This document shows positions 43,436 to 52,427 of a stretch of DNA of 64,000 nt, in pieces; position 1 is the first letter of the stretch, and every line of letters begins with the position of its first letter. The stretch comes from an uncultured Acetatifactor sp. (GTDB taxonomy: Bacteria > Bacillota > Clostridia > Lachnospirales > Lachnospiraceae), in assembly GCA_910579755.1 (NCBI GenBank), contig CAJTVB010000018.1:1-64000 (forward strand). The letters are read 5' to 3'. Made by a program: the position numbers and the translations under genes. Under the pieces are notes generated by a model that worked only from the letters and a program-made list of their open reading frames with translations, ran no database searches and had not been told where the DNA came from.

Positions 43436-43465
43436 TTGATTTTCCGGCAAACAGTGTTATATTAT
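43436..43465 (+). promoter_or_regulatory. clpB promoter
   Basis: TTGATT (43436-43441), 18-base spacer, TATTAT (43460-43465), about 43 bases before the clpB start. I see no CIRCE element or clear CtsR heptad repeat in the region, so heat control is not evident from the sequence. Confidence 0.65.
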
Positions 43466-43508
43466 GTATAGAACAAAGAAACAAGAGCCACAGAGGGAGG
43501 AATGGCAT

Positions 43509-46097
43509 ATGAACATTCAAAAATTTACCCAGAAGTCCATGCAGGCGGTGGAAGGCTGTGAGAAGCTTGCCTATGAGTATGGCAACCAGGAGATCGAGCA
43601 GGAGCATCTTCTGTACAGCCTTCTGACCCTGGAGGACAGTCTGATACTGAAGCTTATCGAGAAGATGGAAATACAGAAGGAGCATTTTGTGTCCCGGGCG
43701 AAGCAGGCGGTGGAAAAGCGCGTGAAGGTTCAGGGAGGCCAGGTGTTTATGGGAAAGGACCTGAATAAGGTCCTGATCGGAGCCGAGGACGAGGCGAAGC
43801 AGCTGGGGGATGAATATGTATCCGTGGAGCATTTGTTTCTGGGAATGCTCCGAAATCCTAACCGGGAAATTGCCCAGATCTGGAAGGAGTACGGCATTAA
43901 CCGGGAGCGTTTTCTGCAGGCCCTGTCCACCGTGAGAGGCAATCAGAGAGTCACCAGCGACAATCCGGAGGCCACTTACGATACATTGGAGAAGTACGGG
44001 CAGGAGCTGGTAGAAAAGGCCAGAAACCAAAAGCTGGATCCGGTCATCGGACGGGACAGCGAAATCCGCAATATTATCCGGATCCTTTCCCGAAAGACCA
44101 AGAACAATCCGGTGCTCATCGGAGAACCCGGCGTGGGTAAGACCGCAGTGGTGGAGGGGCTGGCTCAGAGAATCGTGAGAGGGGACGTGCCCCAGAATCT
44201 GAAGGACAAAAAGATTTTTGCACTGGACATGGGGGCCTTGGTGGCGGGAGCCAAGTACAGAGGTGAATTTGAGGAACGTCTGAAGGCGGTGCTGGAGGAC
44301 GTGAAAGGCAGCGACGGACAGATCATACTGTTTATCGATGAGCTTCATACCATCGTAGGGGCCGGGAAAACCGACGGCGCTCTGGATGCGGGCAATATGC
44401 TCAAGCCTATGCTGGCCAGAGGGGAGCTGCACTGTATCGGCGCCACCACCCTGGACGAGTACAGGCAGTATATCGAAAAGGATGCCGCTCTGGAGAGGCG
44501 CTTCCAGCCGGTGCTGGTGGCGGAGCCTACGGTGGAGGATACCATTTCCATTCTCCGGGGACTGAAGGAGCGGTACGAGGTCTATCACGGAGTAAAGATC
44601 ATGGACAACGCTCTGGTCAGCGCCGCGGTTCTGTCCAATCGTTATATTTCGGACCGTTTTCTGCCGGACAAGGCCATTGATCTGGTGGATGAGGCCTGTG
44701 CGCTGATCAAGACGGAGCTGGACAGCATGCCCACGGAGCTGGACGAGCTGCAGCGGAAGATCATGCAGACGGAGATCGAGGAGGCAGCTCTGAAAAAAGA
44801 AGATGACCGGATCAGTCAAGAGAGGCTGGCAGAGCTTCAGCGGGAGCTGGCAGAGATGAAAGAGGATTTTGCCGGACGTAAGGCTCAGTGGGACAATGAG
44901 AAGGCTTCGGTGGAAAGGCTGTCAAAGCTGCGGGAAGAAATCGATTCCGTGAACAATGAAATTCAGATTGCCCAGCGGGAGGGTGATCTGGAAAAGGCGG
45001 CGGAGCTCAGCTACGGCAGACTGCCCGCCCTGCGGAAGGCTCTGGAGCAGGAAGAGGAGAGCGTCAATTCTACCGCACTGTCGCTGGTTCGTGAAAAGGT
45101 TTCCGAGGAGGAGATCGCCAGAATCATATCCCGGTGGACGGGAATTCCCGTCACAAAGCTTACGGAAAGCGAGAGGGCAAAGACGCTGCATCTGGACGAA
45201 GAGCTGCATAAGCGGGTAGTGGGCCAGGAAGAGGGCGTCACCAAGGTGACGGAGGCAATCATCCGCTCCCGGGCGGGGATCAAGGATCCTTCCAAGCCCA
45301 TCGGCTCCTTCCTGTTCCTGGGGCCTACCGGCGTGGGAAAGACAGAGCTGGCAAAGGCCCTGGCTGCATCTCTCTTTGATGATGAGAACAATATGGTTCG
45401 TATCGACATGAGCGAATATATGGAGAAATATTCCGTGTCCAGGCTCATCGGAGCCCCTCCCGGATATGTGGGTTATGAGGAGGGCGGTCAATTGACCGAA
45501 GCAGTCAGAAGGAAGCCTTACAGCGTCGTTCTGTTTGACGAAATCGAAAAGGCTCATCCGGATGTGTTTAATGTGCTGCTGCAAGTGCTTGATGACGGGC
45601 GCATCACCGATTCACAGGGCAGGACGGTGGATTTTAAAAATACCATACTGATTATGACCTCCAATATCGGGGCAGGCTATCTGCTGGAAGGGATCCGTGA
45701 GGACGGAAGTATCCGTGAGGATGCGGAGGAAGCGGTGATGGGAGAGCTTCGGGCTCACTTCAGACCGGAGTTTTTAAATCGTCTGGACGAGACGATCCTG
45801 TTCAGGCCGCTGACCAGGGAGCATATTGCAGGTATCATCAATTTGATCCTGGCTGATTTAAACAGGCGGCTGGAGGACAGGGATCTGTCTGTGGAGCTGA
45901 CGCCGGAGGCATCGGAATTTGTGGTGGAAAACGCCTACGATCCGGTGTATGGAGCCAGACCTTTAAAGCGCTATATTCAAAAGCATGTGGAGACTCTGAC
46001 AGCCAGACTGATTCTGGAGGATCGTGTCCAGGCGGGAGATGTGGTGGAGATCGGTGTAAGGGACGGAGCGCTGGAGGCCGGCGTCCGTGGAAAATGA
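43509..46097 (+). CDS. clpB: ATP-dependent disaggregase ClpB
   Basis: 862 residues. A Clp N domain (1-145) is followed by the first AAA+ domain with GEPGVGKTAVVEG, and a coiled-coil middle domain (about 400-520, rich in Glu/Lys/Arg) of the long ClpB type. The second AAA+ domain has GPTGVGKTELAKA and GAPPGYVGYEEGGQLTEAVRR. ClpB works with DnaK to pull apart protein aggregates; the middle domain distinguishes it from ClpA, C and E. I chose ATG 43509 because GGAGG precedes it. It is transcribed alone between two terminator-like hairpins. Confidence 0.95.
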   Translation: MNIQKFTQKSMQAVEGCEKLAYEYGNQEIEQEHLLYSLLTLEDSLILKLIEKMEIQKEHFVSRAKQAVEKRVKVQGGQVFMGKDLNKVLIGAEDEAKQLGDEYVSVEHLFLGMLRNPNREIAQIWKEYGINRERFLQALSTVRGNQRVTSDNPEATYDTLEKYGQELVEKARNQKLDPVIGRDSEIRNIIRILSRKTKNNPVLIGEPGVGKTAVVEGLAQRIVRGDVPQNLKDKKIFALDMGALVAGAKYRGEFEERLKAVLEDVKGSDGQIILFIDELHTIVGAGKTDGALDAGNMLKPMLARGELHCIGATTLDEYRQYIEKDAALERRFQPVLVAEPTVEDTISILRGLKERYEVYHGVKIMDNALVSAAVLSNRYISDRFLPDKAIDLVDEACALIKTELDSMPTELDELQRKIMQTEIEEAALKKEDDRISQERLAELQRELAEMKEDFAGRKAQWDNEKASVERLSKLREEIDSVNNEIQIAQREGDLEKAAELSYGRLPALRKALEQEEESVNSTALSLVREKVSEEEIARIISRWTGIPVTKLTESERAKTLHLDEELHKRVVGQEEGVTKVTEAIIRSRAGIKDPSKPIGSFLFLGPTGVGKTELAKALAASLFDDENNMVRIDMSEYMEKYSVSRLIGAPPGYVGYEEGGQLTEAVRRKPYSVVLFDEIEKAHPDVFNVLLQVLDDGRITDSQGRTVDFKNTILIMTSNIGAGYLLEGIREDGSIREDAEEAVMGELRAHFRPEFLNRLDETILFRPLTREHIAGIINLILADLNRRLEDRDLSVELTPEASEFVVENAYDPVYGARPLKRYIQKHVETLTARLILEDRVQAGDVVEIGVRDGALEAGVRGK

Positions 46098-46157
46098 GAA
46101 TCACAGAATGCAGGAGCGGGCTGCTGATCCGACGGCCCGTCTGCATTGCAGCCAATC

Positions 46158-46179
46158 GCCCCGCCGCAAGCGGCGGGGC
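46158..46179. terminator. GC-rich hairpin between clpB and the convergent GntR gene
   Basis: gccccgccg (46158-46166) pairs perfectly with cggcggggc (46171-46179) around the loop caag. There is no clear T-run on either side, but its place between two convergent genes suits a terminator. Confidence 0.5.
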
Positions 46180-46191
46180 ATGGAAAGTGCT

Positions 46192-46872
46192 TCACAGATT
46201 ATTTTCCTGCCGGAGGGATTTCCGCACCATCATCAGATGGTAACAGATGGCCTCTCTGGCGGCTGTCTTATCTTTTGCCTTTATGGCGTCTACGATTGCT
46301 GTGTGCTCCTGGGTGATCGCCTGGCTTCTGGCGGTCTGTCTGGAGGAAATAGCAGTGATCTCATGGAAGATATCATAATAATTATCAATAAAGCTGGTGA
46401 AAATCATATTATGGGAAAGCTCTGCCAGCCGATAGTGGAAATAGTAATCGGTGCTGTGAGAGACATTTTCGTTTTCCTTTACAGGAGCCAGGTCGTACAG
46501 TTCACAAATCTGCTCATCCGTTATCAGATCAATAACCTTTTCAACTGTTCTGCTTTCAATACATTCCCGCACTTCAATCAGATCCAGATAGTTTGCATTT
46601 TTCATGGAGGCTTCCCAATTTCCGATGAGAATATCGGGGGCGCTGGAATTGATAAAGGTTCCCTCCTTCGGCCTGCGGTAAATGATGTTTCTGGCTTGAA
46701 GAACAGTCAGCGCTTCCCGCAGGATTCCCCGGCTGACCTGCAGGGCGGCTGCCAGCTCAGGCTCGCTGGGCAGCCGGTCTCCGGGCTTCAGGGCGCCGGA
46801 TTTGACCTGATCCGTAATGACCTTTACCACCTTGTCTGACAGCTTTTCATTTGCTATGGGTGAAAAATTCAT
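46192..46872 (-). CDS. GntR-family regulator, FadR/FCD subfamily
   Basis: 226 residues. A winged-helix domain at the N terminus (LKPGDRLPSEPELAAALQVSRGILREALTVL) is followed by an FCD ligand-binding domain (DLIEVRECIESRTV, FHYRLAELSHN and later His in HTAIVDAI and CYHLMM). FCD regulators usually sense small organic acids and repress the neighbouring pathway. It is divergent from the atuA-like operon, and two copies of TTGTTWAACAA, the form bound by this subfamily (TNGTNNNACNA), lie between. It probably represses both itself and the operon. Confidence 0.92.
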   Translation of the reverse strand: MNFSPIANEKLSDKVVKVITDQVKSGALKPGDRLPSEPELAAALQVSRGILREALTVLQARNIIYRRPKEGTFINSSAPDILIGNWEASMKNANYLDLIEVRECIESRTVEKVIDLITDEQICELYDLAPVKENENVSHSTDYYFHYRLAELSHNMIFTSFIDNYYDIFHEITAISSRQTARSQAITQEHTAIVDAIKAKDKTAAREAICYHLMMVRKSLRQENNL

Positions 46873-46954
46873 TTCTATACCTCCTGCCTGCTTTGGCGGG
46901 CATCAATTCAATATTTGGAAGTTAATTTCCTAACTTGTCCATCACTTTGATATA

Positions 46955-47052
46955 TTGTTTAACAAATGAATTATACTTGAAAGGCGTGAAACTGTCAATC
47001 TATTTAAAAGGTGTTGACAGACTTTGAACCTATTGGTATAATTGTTAAACAA
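46955..47052. promoter_or_regulatory. operon promoter and paired GntR operators
   Basis: Plus-strand promoter: TTGACA (47014-47019), 17-base spacer, TATAAT (47037-47042), a full consensus. Palindrome ttgttaaacaa (47042-47052) overlaps the -10 box and start. A second copy, ttgtttaacaa, is at 46955-46965 near the GntR gene, 87 bases away. Both fit the FadR-type consensus TNGTNNNACNA, so the divergent GntR protein is the likely binder. Confidence 0.85.
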
Positions 47053-47115
47053 ATAGACCGTAAGACAAAGGAAATCACGTGGAGCTGCCGCTGGAGACGC
47101 GGCATGGAGGTTAAA

Positions 47116-48492
47116 ATGAAAAAATACAGTATTTTGTCGCCCTGTGGGATATTGGGGTATGGATTTCCGGAAGCCTCGTTCCTGAAGGGGATGAGCCTTC
47201 ACCCGGATGCGGTGGTGGTGGATGCCGGCTCCACCGACGCAGGCCCTCACAAGCTGGGAGCAGGAGTCAGCATCGTCAGTCGTATGGCGGCCCGCAAGGA
47301 TCTGGAGATTATCCTGGTGAATGCGGCTGAGAAGGGGATTCCTGTGATCATCGGGTCTGCCGGAGGAGCAGGCGCCCGGGTGCATGTGGAATGGACGCTG
47401 GATATTATTTATGAAATCCTGAGGGACAACCGGATCAGCGGGAAGCTGGCGGTGATTTTTTCGGACATGGACAAGGAGGGAATCAAGGAGAGCATCCGCC
47501 GTAAGGAGATATATCCTATGGGCAGCAATATTCCCCCGCTTTCGGAGGAGACGGTGGATCAGACAGGGGATATTGTGGCTCAGATGGGTCATGAGCCGGT
47601 GGTGAGGGCTCTGGAGGATGGAGCGGATATTGTAGTCTGCGGCAGAGCCTATGACCCTTCCGTATTTGCGGCTCCCGGGATCCGGGAGGGGTTTGATCCG
47701 GGACTCTGTTACCATATGGGCAAGGTGCTGGAATGCGGCGCGCTGTGTGCGGAGCCGGGCACAGCCAAGGACTGTATTCTGGGAACCCTGTATGAGGAAT
47801 ATTTTACGGTGAGAGCGCTCAATCCTGAAAGACATTGTAATGTGACCAGCGTGGCGGCCCACACCTTTTATGAGAAGGAAAATCCCTGTATCCTGCATGG
47901 ACCGGGCTTTACGCTTGACCTGCGAGACTGCAGCTTCAGCCAGGAAGACGAGGATACTGTAGCTGTGAGAGGCAGCCGCTTTTGGCCGGATCAGGCGTAT
48001 AAGGTCAAGCTGGAGGGCGCCAGAAGGGCAGCCTACAGAACCTTTGTAATCGGGGCCGTGCGGGATCCCATTCTTCTGGACAGGCTGGAGGAGATCGAAG
48101 AGAAGGTCAGAAAAAGTGTTACGGCTTATCTGAAGGAAATTCCCCAGAGAACCTATCGCATGAATTTTATCAATTACGGAAAGAATGGCATTATGGGGGA
48201 ATTGGAGCCGGAGGAGTTTCACGGACATGAGGTATGTGTGCTTTTTGAAGCTTTGGCGGATACCCAGGAGACTGCCGATGCGGTCTGTGCCTGTATGCGG
48301 TCCACCTTCCTGCACTGTGACTATGCGGGAAGGAAATCCACGGCTGGAAATCTGGCATTTCCCTATGCGCCCAGCGACATCCCGTTCGGTCCGGTGTATG
48401 AATTTTCCGTATACCACCTGATGCAGATTGCAGACGGAAGAAGTGCGTTCCCGATTTTTTACCGGGAATACAGGGAGGGAGAAGCTGTATGA
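47116..48492 (+). CDS. AtuA-like protein (DUF1446 family)
   Basis: 458 residues, soluble. Family features include an N-terminal GILGYGFPEASFLKG, Asp/Gly-rich motifs (DAGSTDAGPHKLG, IGSAGGAGARVHVEW), and CGRAYDPSVFAAPG near 175. The name comes from Pseudomonas acyclic terpene use (AtuA), but most members are of unknown function. I chose ATG 47116 with GGAGG upstream. It overlaps the DUF4387 gene by 4 bases, a pairing often seen and suggestive of a two-subunit enzyme. Being first in an operon with a sugar-type importer, it may act on the imported compound or its product. Confidence 0.82.
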   Translation: MKKYSILSPCGILGYGFPEASFLKGMSLHPDAVVVDAGSTDAGPHKLGAGVSIVSRMAARKDLEIILVNAAEKGIPVIIGSAGGAGARVHVEWTLDIIYEILRDNRISGKLAVIFSDMDKEGIKESIRRKEIYPMGSNIPPLSEETVDQTGDIVAQMGHEPVVRALEDGADIVVCGRAYDPSVFAAPGIREGFDPGLCYHMGKVLECGALCAEPGTAKDCILGTLYEEYFTVRALNPERHCNVTSVAAHTFYEKENPCILHGPGFTLDLRDCSFSQEDEDTVAVRGSRFWPDQAYKVKLEGARRAAYRTFVIGAVRDPILLDRLEEIEEKVRKSVTAYLKEIPQRTYRMNFINYGKNGIMGELEPEEFHGHEVCVLFEALADTQETADAVCACMRSTFLHCDYAGRKSTAGNLAFPYAPSDIPFGPVYEFSVYHLMQIADGRSAFPIFYREYREGEAV

Positions 48493-48812
48493 GACGTTTA
48501 TATGATGTGGCAAAGGTGCTCAGAAGCAAGAACGCAGGTCCCTTTTCTATTACGCTGGACGTGCTGTTTGAGAATAAGCGTGACTATGAGCAGGTTAAAC
48601 GGCAGGGAATTATATCCAGGGAACGGATCGCCGGAATATATAAGCTGTCGGAGGATGAGATCACGGAGCTGGTTTATTTCGATCAGGCCTGTGGGATCAA
48701 GGTGACCTTTAACAGACGGATTTCCTCGGGTACCTGCGGCGACCGGGATGTGTACGGGGCACAGCAGCATGCACCGCTGATGGCTATTGCCCTGGAGGAA
48801 GAGGAGGTGTAG
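48489..48812 (+). CDS. DUF4387 family protein, likely partner of the AtuA-like protein
   Basis: 107 residues starting MRRLYDVAKVLRSKNAGPF, with a conserved end CGDRDVYGAQQHAPLM. This is the DUF4387 family. In larger AtuA proteins a similar part is found as a C-terminal domain, so it probably forms a complex with the upstream protein. The ATG overlaps the upstream TGA. Function not known. Confidence 0.82.
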   Translation: MRRLYDVAKVLRSKNAGPFSITLDVLFENKRDYEQVKRQGIISRERIAGIYKLSEDEITELVYFDQACGIKVTFNRRISSGTCGDRDVYGAQQHAPLMAIALEEEEV

Positions 48813-48814
48813 GA

Positions 48815-49753
48815 ATGGGGAAGCATTGGCAGCCAAGAGCAAACACAGGTGCCCTGAGGCGCAAACTGATTAACCAGAAATATCTTTTCCTGATCGCAGT
48901 TCCCTGTCTGATCTATATTATTATTTTCTTTTATGGTCCGCTGTACGGATGGCTGATGGCCTTTTTCAAATATAAGCCTTCCAAGGGAATCTGGGGAAGC
49001 GAGTATGTGGGGTTGTACTATTTCAAGCAGTTTTTCACGGATCCGGATCTGGGCAAAATCGTCAGAAATACGCTGGCCATGAGCTCCCTGAACCTGATTG
49101 CCATCAATCTGTTTCCTTTGATGCTGGCGCTGATGATTAATGAGGTGAGCAGCCGCATATTTAAGAGAACAATCCAGACACTGACCTATCTGCCCCATTT
49201 TGTTTCCTTTGTGGTGGTGTCAAATATATTCCTGGAGCTTTTGGGAACCAACGGACCTGTGAACGAATTGCTTCGGAATATGGGAGTGGTGGAGACCGCG
49301 TATAAATTCTGGCAGCAGCCGTCTCTGTTCTGGCTGCTGGCCACCTTTGTGCGGGTCTGGAAGGAAGTGGGGTGGGGAGCCATCATCTATCTGGCCACGC
49401 TGGCAGGTATCGATCAGGTTCAATATGAGGCGGCTGCCATCGACGGATGCGGAAGGATACGGCGGATATTTTACATTACGTTGCCCAATCTGCTGCCCAC
49501 GGTGATGATCCTGTGGATTACCAACATGTCGGGATTGTTTTCCGCCAGCTTTGACGCTTCCTACATGCTGGGGAATGCCACCACAGCCAATGTGGCGGAG
49601 GTGATTGAAACCTATATTTACAAGATGGGTCTGTCTATGGGTATGTATTCTTATTCCACAGCCGTCAGCCTGATTCAGACTGTGCTGGGCTTTGCTCTGG
49701 TCTGGCTTACCAATAAGCTGGCTCAGAAGACTACGGATTATTCATTATGGTAA
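48815..49753 (+). CDS. carbohydrate-type ABC importer permease, LplB family
   Basis: 312 residues and six membrane segments (first: YLFLIAVPCLIYIIIFFYG). The coupling loop is YEAAAIDGCGRIRRIFYITLPNL (near 205). It belongs to the LplB/YtcP-type CUT1 permeases used for oligosaccharides and related compounds. GAGGAGG precedes ATG 48815, three bases after the DUF4387 stop. No ATPase gene is in this operon, so a shared MsmK-type ATPase encoded elsewhere must drive it. Confidence 0.92.
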   Translation: MGKHWQPRANTGALRRKLINQKYLFLIAVPCLIYIIIFFYGPLYGWLMAFFKYKPSKGIWGSEYVGLYYFKQFFTDPDLGKIVRNTLAMSSLNLIAINLFPLMLALMINEVSSRIFKRTIQTLTYLPHFVSFVVVSNIFLELLGTNGPVNELLRNMGVVETAYKFWQQPSLFWLLATFVRVWKEVGWGAIIYLATLAGIDQVQYEAAAIDGCGRIRRIFYITLPNLLPTVMILWITNMSGLFSASFDASYMLGNATTANVAEVIETYIYKMGLSMGMYSYSTAVSLIQTVLGFALVWLTNKLAQKTTDYSLW

Positions 49754-49764
49754 GGAGGGGTGGT

Positions 49765-50670
49765 ATGAAACCCAGGATCGGGACAAAGCCGGGAGACCGG
49801 ATTTTTGAGGGCATAATCGTGGCAGTGCTGGCAGTTGTGGGAATCTCAATGTTGTATCCGTTTCTGTATGTGCTGGCAGTTTCTCTGAATGATCCTGCGG
49901 ATACGGAGCTGGGAGGGATCTGGCTGTATCCCCGGGTATTTTCCCTGGAAAGCTATCGGCTGATTTTCCGGGAGGGAGAGCTGTTTGCGGCCACATTGGT
50001 CAGTGTGGCCAGAACCGTTGCGGGAACCTGCCTTACGGTGCTGTTTTCTTCCCTTTTTGCCTTTTTATTCACCAGGAGTGACTTTGTGCTTTACAAGCCC
50101 ATGAAGGCCATCTTTTTCTTCGCCATGTTTTTTGGCGGCGGCGGTCTGATTCCTACATACATGCTGTATCTGAATCTGGGGCTTTATAATACGTTTTTCG
50201 TGTATATTGTTCCGTTTGTGATCAATCTCTGGTATGTGGTGCTGTTTCGGACCTATTTTATGTCTATTCCCGGGGATCTCTCCGAGGCGGCGAGGGTGGA
50301 TGGAGCAAATGATTTGCAGGTATTTTTCAGGATACTGATTCCGGTGTCAAAACCCATTTATGCCACAGTAGGGCTGTATGCGGCTGTGACCCAATGGAAT
50401 TCCTGGCGGGACACCCTGTATTACACCACGGATACCAGACTTCGCACACTGCAGTATATTTGTATGGAAATGATCAAGAAAGCAGAAGGGGAAAAGATGA
50501 TAGACCGGGCGGCCATGTTTGAGATTTTTCACGGAGACGCGGCTCTGACGGATCCGCTCTCCCTGAGAATGGCCATTACAGTGATTACGGTAGTCCCCAT
50601 CGTCTGCGTCTATCCGTTTTTACAGAAATACTTTATGAAAGGGATTATGGTTGGCTCCATGAAGGGCTGA
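49765..50670 (+). CDS. carbohydrate-type ABC importer permease, LplC family
   Basis: 301 residues, six membrane segments, coupling loop LSEAARVDGANDLQVFFRILIPV (near 175). It is the partner of the LplB-like permease. I chose ATG 49765, preceded by AGGAGG; an ATG at 49747 lies before that site and overlaps the previous gene. The C terminus (FMKGIMVGSMKG) is typical of the family. Confidence 0.92.
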   Translation: MKPRIGTKPGDRIFEGIIVAVLAVVGISMLYPFLYVLAVSLNDPADTELGGIWLYPRVFSLESYRLIFREGELFAATLVSVARTVAGTCLTVLFSSLFAFLFTRSDFVLYKPMKAIFFFAMFFGGGGLIPTYMLYLNLGLYNTFFVYIVPFVINLWYVVLFRTYFMSIPGDLSEAARVDGANDLQVFFRILIPVSKPIYATVGLYAAVTQWNSWRDTLYYTTDTRLRTLQYICMEMIKKAEGEKMIDRAAMFEIFHGDAALTDPLSLRMAITVITVVPIVCVYPFLQKYFMKGIMVGSMKG

Positions 50671-50693
50671 ACAGGGAGAGGAGGATAAGGATC

Positions 50694-52427
50694 ATGAAAG
50701 GAAGAGTCAGGAGAAAGGCCGGAAAAGGAATCTGTATTTTCTGCTTGCTGCTGTGCGCCATGTGGGGGCTTGCCGGATGCGGAAAAGGCTCCGGGGAGAA
50801 GGAACAGTCATATGAGGGAGAGGAGGACATGAGCTTTGAAGAGCTTTTGGCGCTGGACAGGGAGAACCCTGTGACAATTACCGTTATGGTGGCGGACATG
50901 ACAGAGGCTTCCAAAAGCGACAGCCCCATTCTGCAGGCCATTGCTGAGGCTACAGGAGTGACCGTGGAGCTGAAGGGTGTGGAGTCGGATCAGCTGCAGA
51001 TGCTTATGGCCTCCAGAGAGTACCCGGATGTGCTGGTGATAAAAAGGGACAGCACCTTTTACGATTACCTGGATACGGGGGATATGGTGGATCTGGAGCC
51101 CCTTCTGAAAAAGTACGCCCCAACTGTGTATGAGATGAACAGCACTCTCGTGGACATTTTCAAAGATGATCAGGGCAGGCTTTTATACCTGACGGAGAAT
51201 GCCGACCTTGTAAGGGAGGGGGAGGTACATCCTGAGGATGCGGCCAATCCGGACAGGGTTCAGGATGAGCTGCCCTGGCACAGCTGTCTTTATGTGCAGT
51301 ATCCGCTGGTCAAAGAGCTGTACGGAGACAGCATCAGGTCTATAGAGGCCTATCGGGAAGCCATGGATGCATTTCGGGAAAGCCATAAGGCGGAGGACGG
51401 ATATTATGCCCTGTCCATGGACAAGGACAGCGCCGGGGATATTCTGTGGGCGGGTTTGTCCATGTACGGCTATCGCTGCAATTATAAGGGTGGGCTCTAC
51501 GTTACGAAGGATGGGGAAAATTACAGTTATGGACTGAAGGCGGAGGATGCGCTGGATTGGCTGCTGTTTTTAAATGAATTGTACCGGGAGGGCTATATTT
51601 ATGAGGATGCCACCGTGCAAAGCTACGACCAGTTTATCCGTCAGATGAATAAGGCCAAAATCTTTTCGTTTATAGGCAATTACTTTACCATATATGAAAC
51701 CAACAAATCTCTGGGGGCCAACGGTAAGACGGCGGAAATCAGCTATATTCCCCAACAGCTCCGAATGGAGGGAGCTGACAGAATCTGGCAGTACAATGCG
51801 GCTTACACCGGGGGAAAAGCTTTTATGATCATGAATACTTCGCCCTATGCCAAAAGGATCGCCAGGCTGCTGGAATATCTATATTCCGATGAAGGGCTTG
51901 TGCTCCATGGCTGGGGGATTGAAGGAGAGGATTACATTATCAGAGAAGACGGTCTCCGGGATCTGACGGAAGAGCTTCTGGAGAAAATGAATGCCAGTGC
52001 GGACTATAACCTGGCCAGGGGGATCCGCTCTTTGTACGGTGTGATCAATTTTCCCACCTTCACCACAGACGGTCAGTCGGCATTTGCCAGGTTTGCGCCC
52101 TACTATTCCACAGAAGGCGGGGTGGATGCCAGGGATACTGCAATCAAAGCAGATCCGGTGTACAACTGGCATGAGGACTGGAAGGGAACCTTCTGGGATG
52201 ATTATTCCGAGGTGGATATTGTGATGGAAGCCGAGACGGAGGCGGCCATTGCAGGTTCCAGGTGTGCGTCGATTATCAAGGATCAGATCAATCTGATTAT
52301 CATGGCGGAATCCAAAGAGCAGTGCATTGCTCTGTATGAGGAGGCCGTGAAAAAGATGGATGCATATGGCATTGGGGCATGGGAAGAGGAGATTAACCGG
52401 CAGATTCATGAAAAAAGAGGAAAATAA
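50694..52427 (+). CDS. ABC importer substrate-binding lipoprotein, LplA type
   Basis: 577 residues. A basic N terminus and hydrophobic stretch end in lipobox LAGC near residue 28. The mature part follows the cluster-D sugar-binding pattern (ITVMVADMTEASKSDSPIL, DVLVIKRDSTFYDYLDTGD). It catches cargo for the two permeases upstream. Its stop is directly followed by the esterase ATG. Confidence 0.92.
   Translation: MKGRVRRKAGKGICIFCLLLCAMWGLAGCGKGSGEKEQSYEGEEDMSFEELLALDRENPVTITVMVADMTEASKSDSPILQAIAEATGVTVELKGVESDQLQMLMASREYPDVLVIKRDSTFYDYLDTGDMVDLEPLLKKYAPTVYEMNSTLVDIFKDDQGRLLYLTENADLVREGEVHPEDAANPDRVQDELPWHSCLYVQYPLVKELYGDSIRSIEAYREAMDAFRESHKAEDGYYALSMDKDSAGDILWAGLSMYGYRCNYKGGLYVTKDGENYSYGLKAEDALDWLLFLNELYREGYIYEDATVQSYDQFIRQMNKAKIFSFIGNYFTIYETNKSLGANGKTAEISYIPQQLRMEGADRIWQYNAAYTGGKAFMIMNTSPYAKRIARLLEYLYSDEGLVLHGWGIEGEDYIIREDGLRDLTEELLEKMNASADYNLARGIRSLYGVINFPTFTTDGQSAFARFAPYYSTEGGVDARDTAIKADPVYNWHEDWKGTFWDDYSEVDIVMEAETEAAIAGSRCASIIKDQINLIIMAESKEQCIALYEEAVKKMDAYGIGAWEEEINRQIHEKRGK

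Noticed and set aside
43415..43508. CIRCE heat-shock operator before clpB
   Set aside because: No TTAGCACTC-N9-GAGTGCTAA repeat is present.
43422..44819. 465-codon minus-strand frame opposite clpB
   Set aside because: Antisense to the conserved first AAA+ domain; composition is what a reversed coding strand gives.
46942..48513. 523-codon minus-strand frame opposite the AtuA-like gene
   Set aside because: It would cover the divergent promoter and operators and has no recognisable motif.
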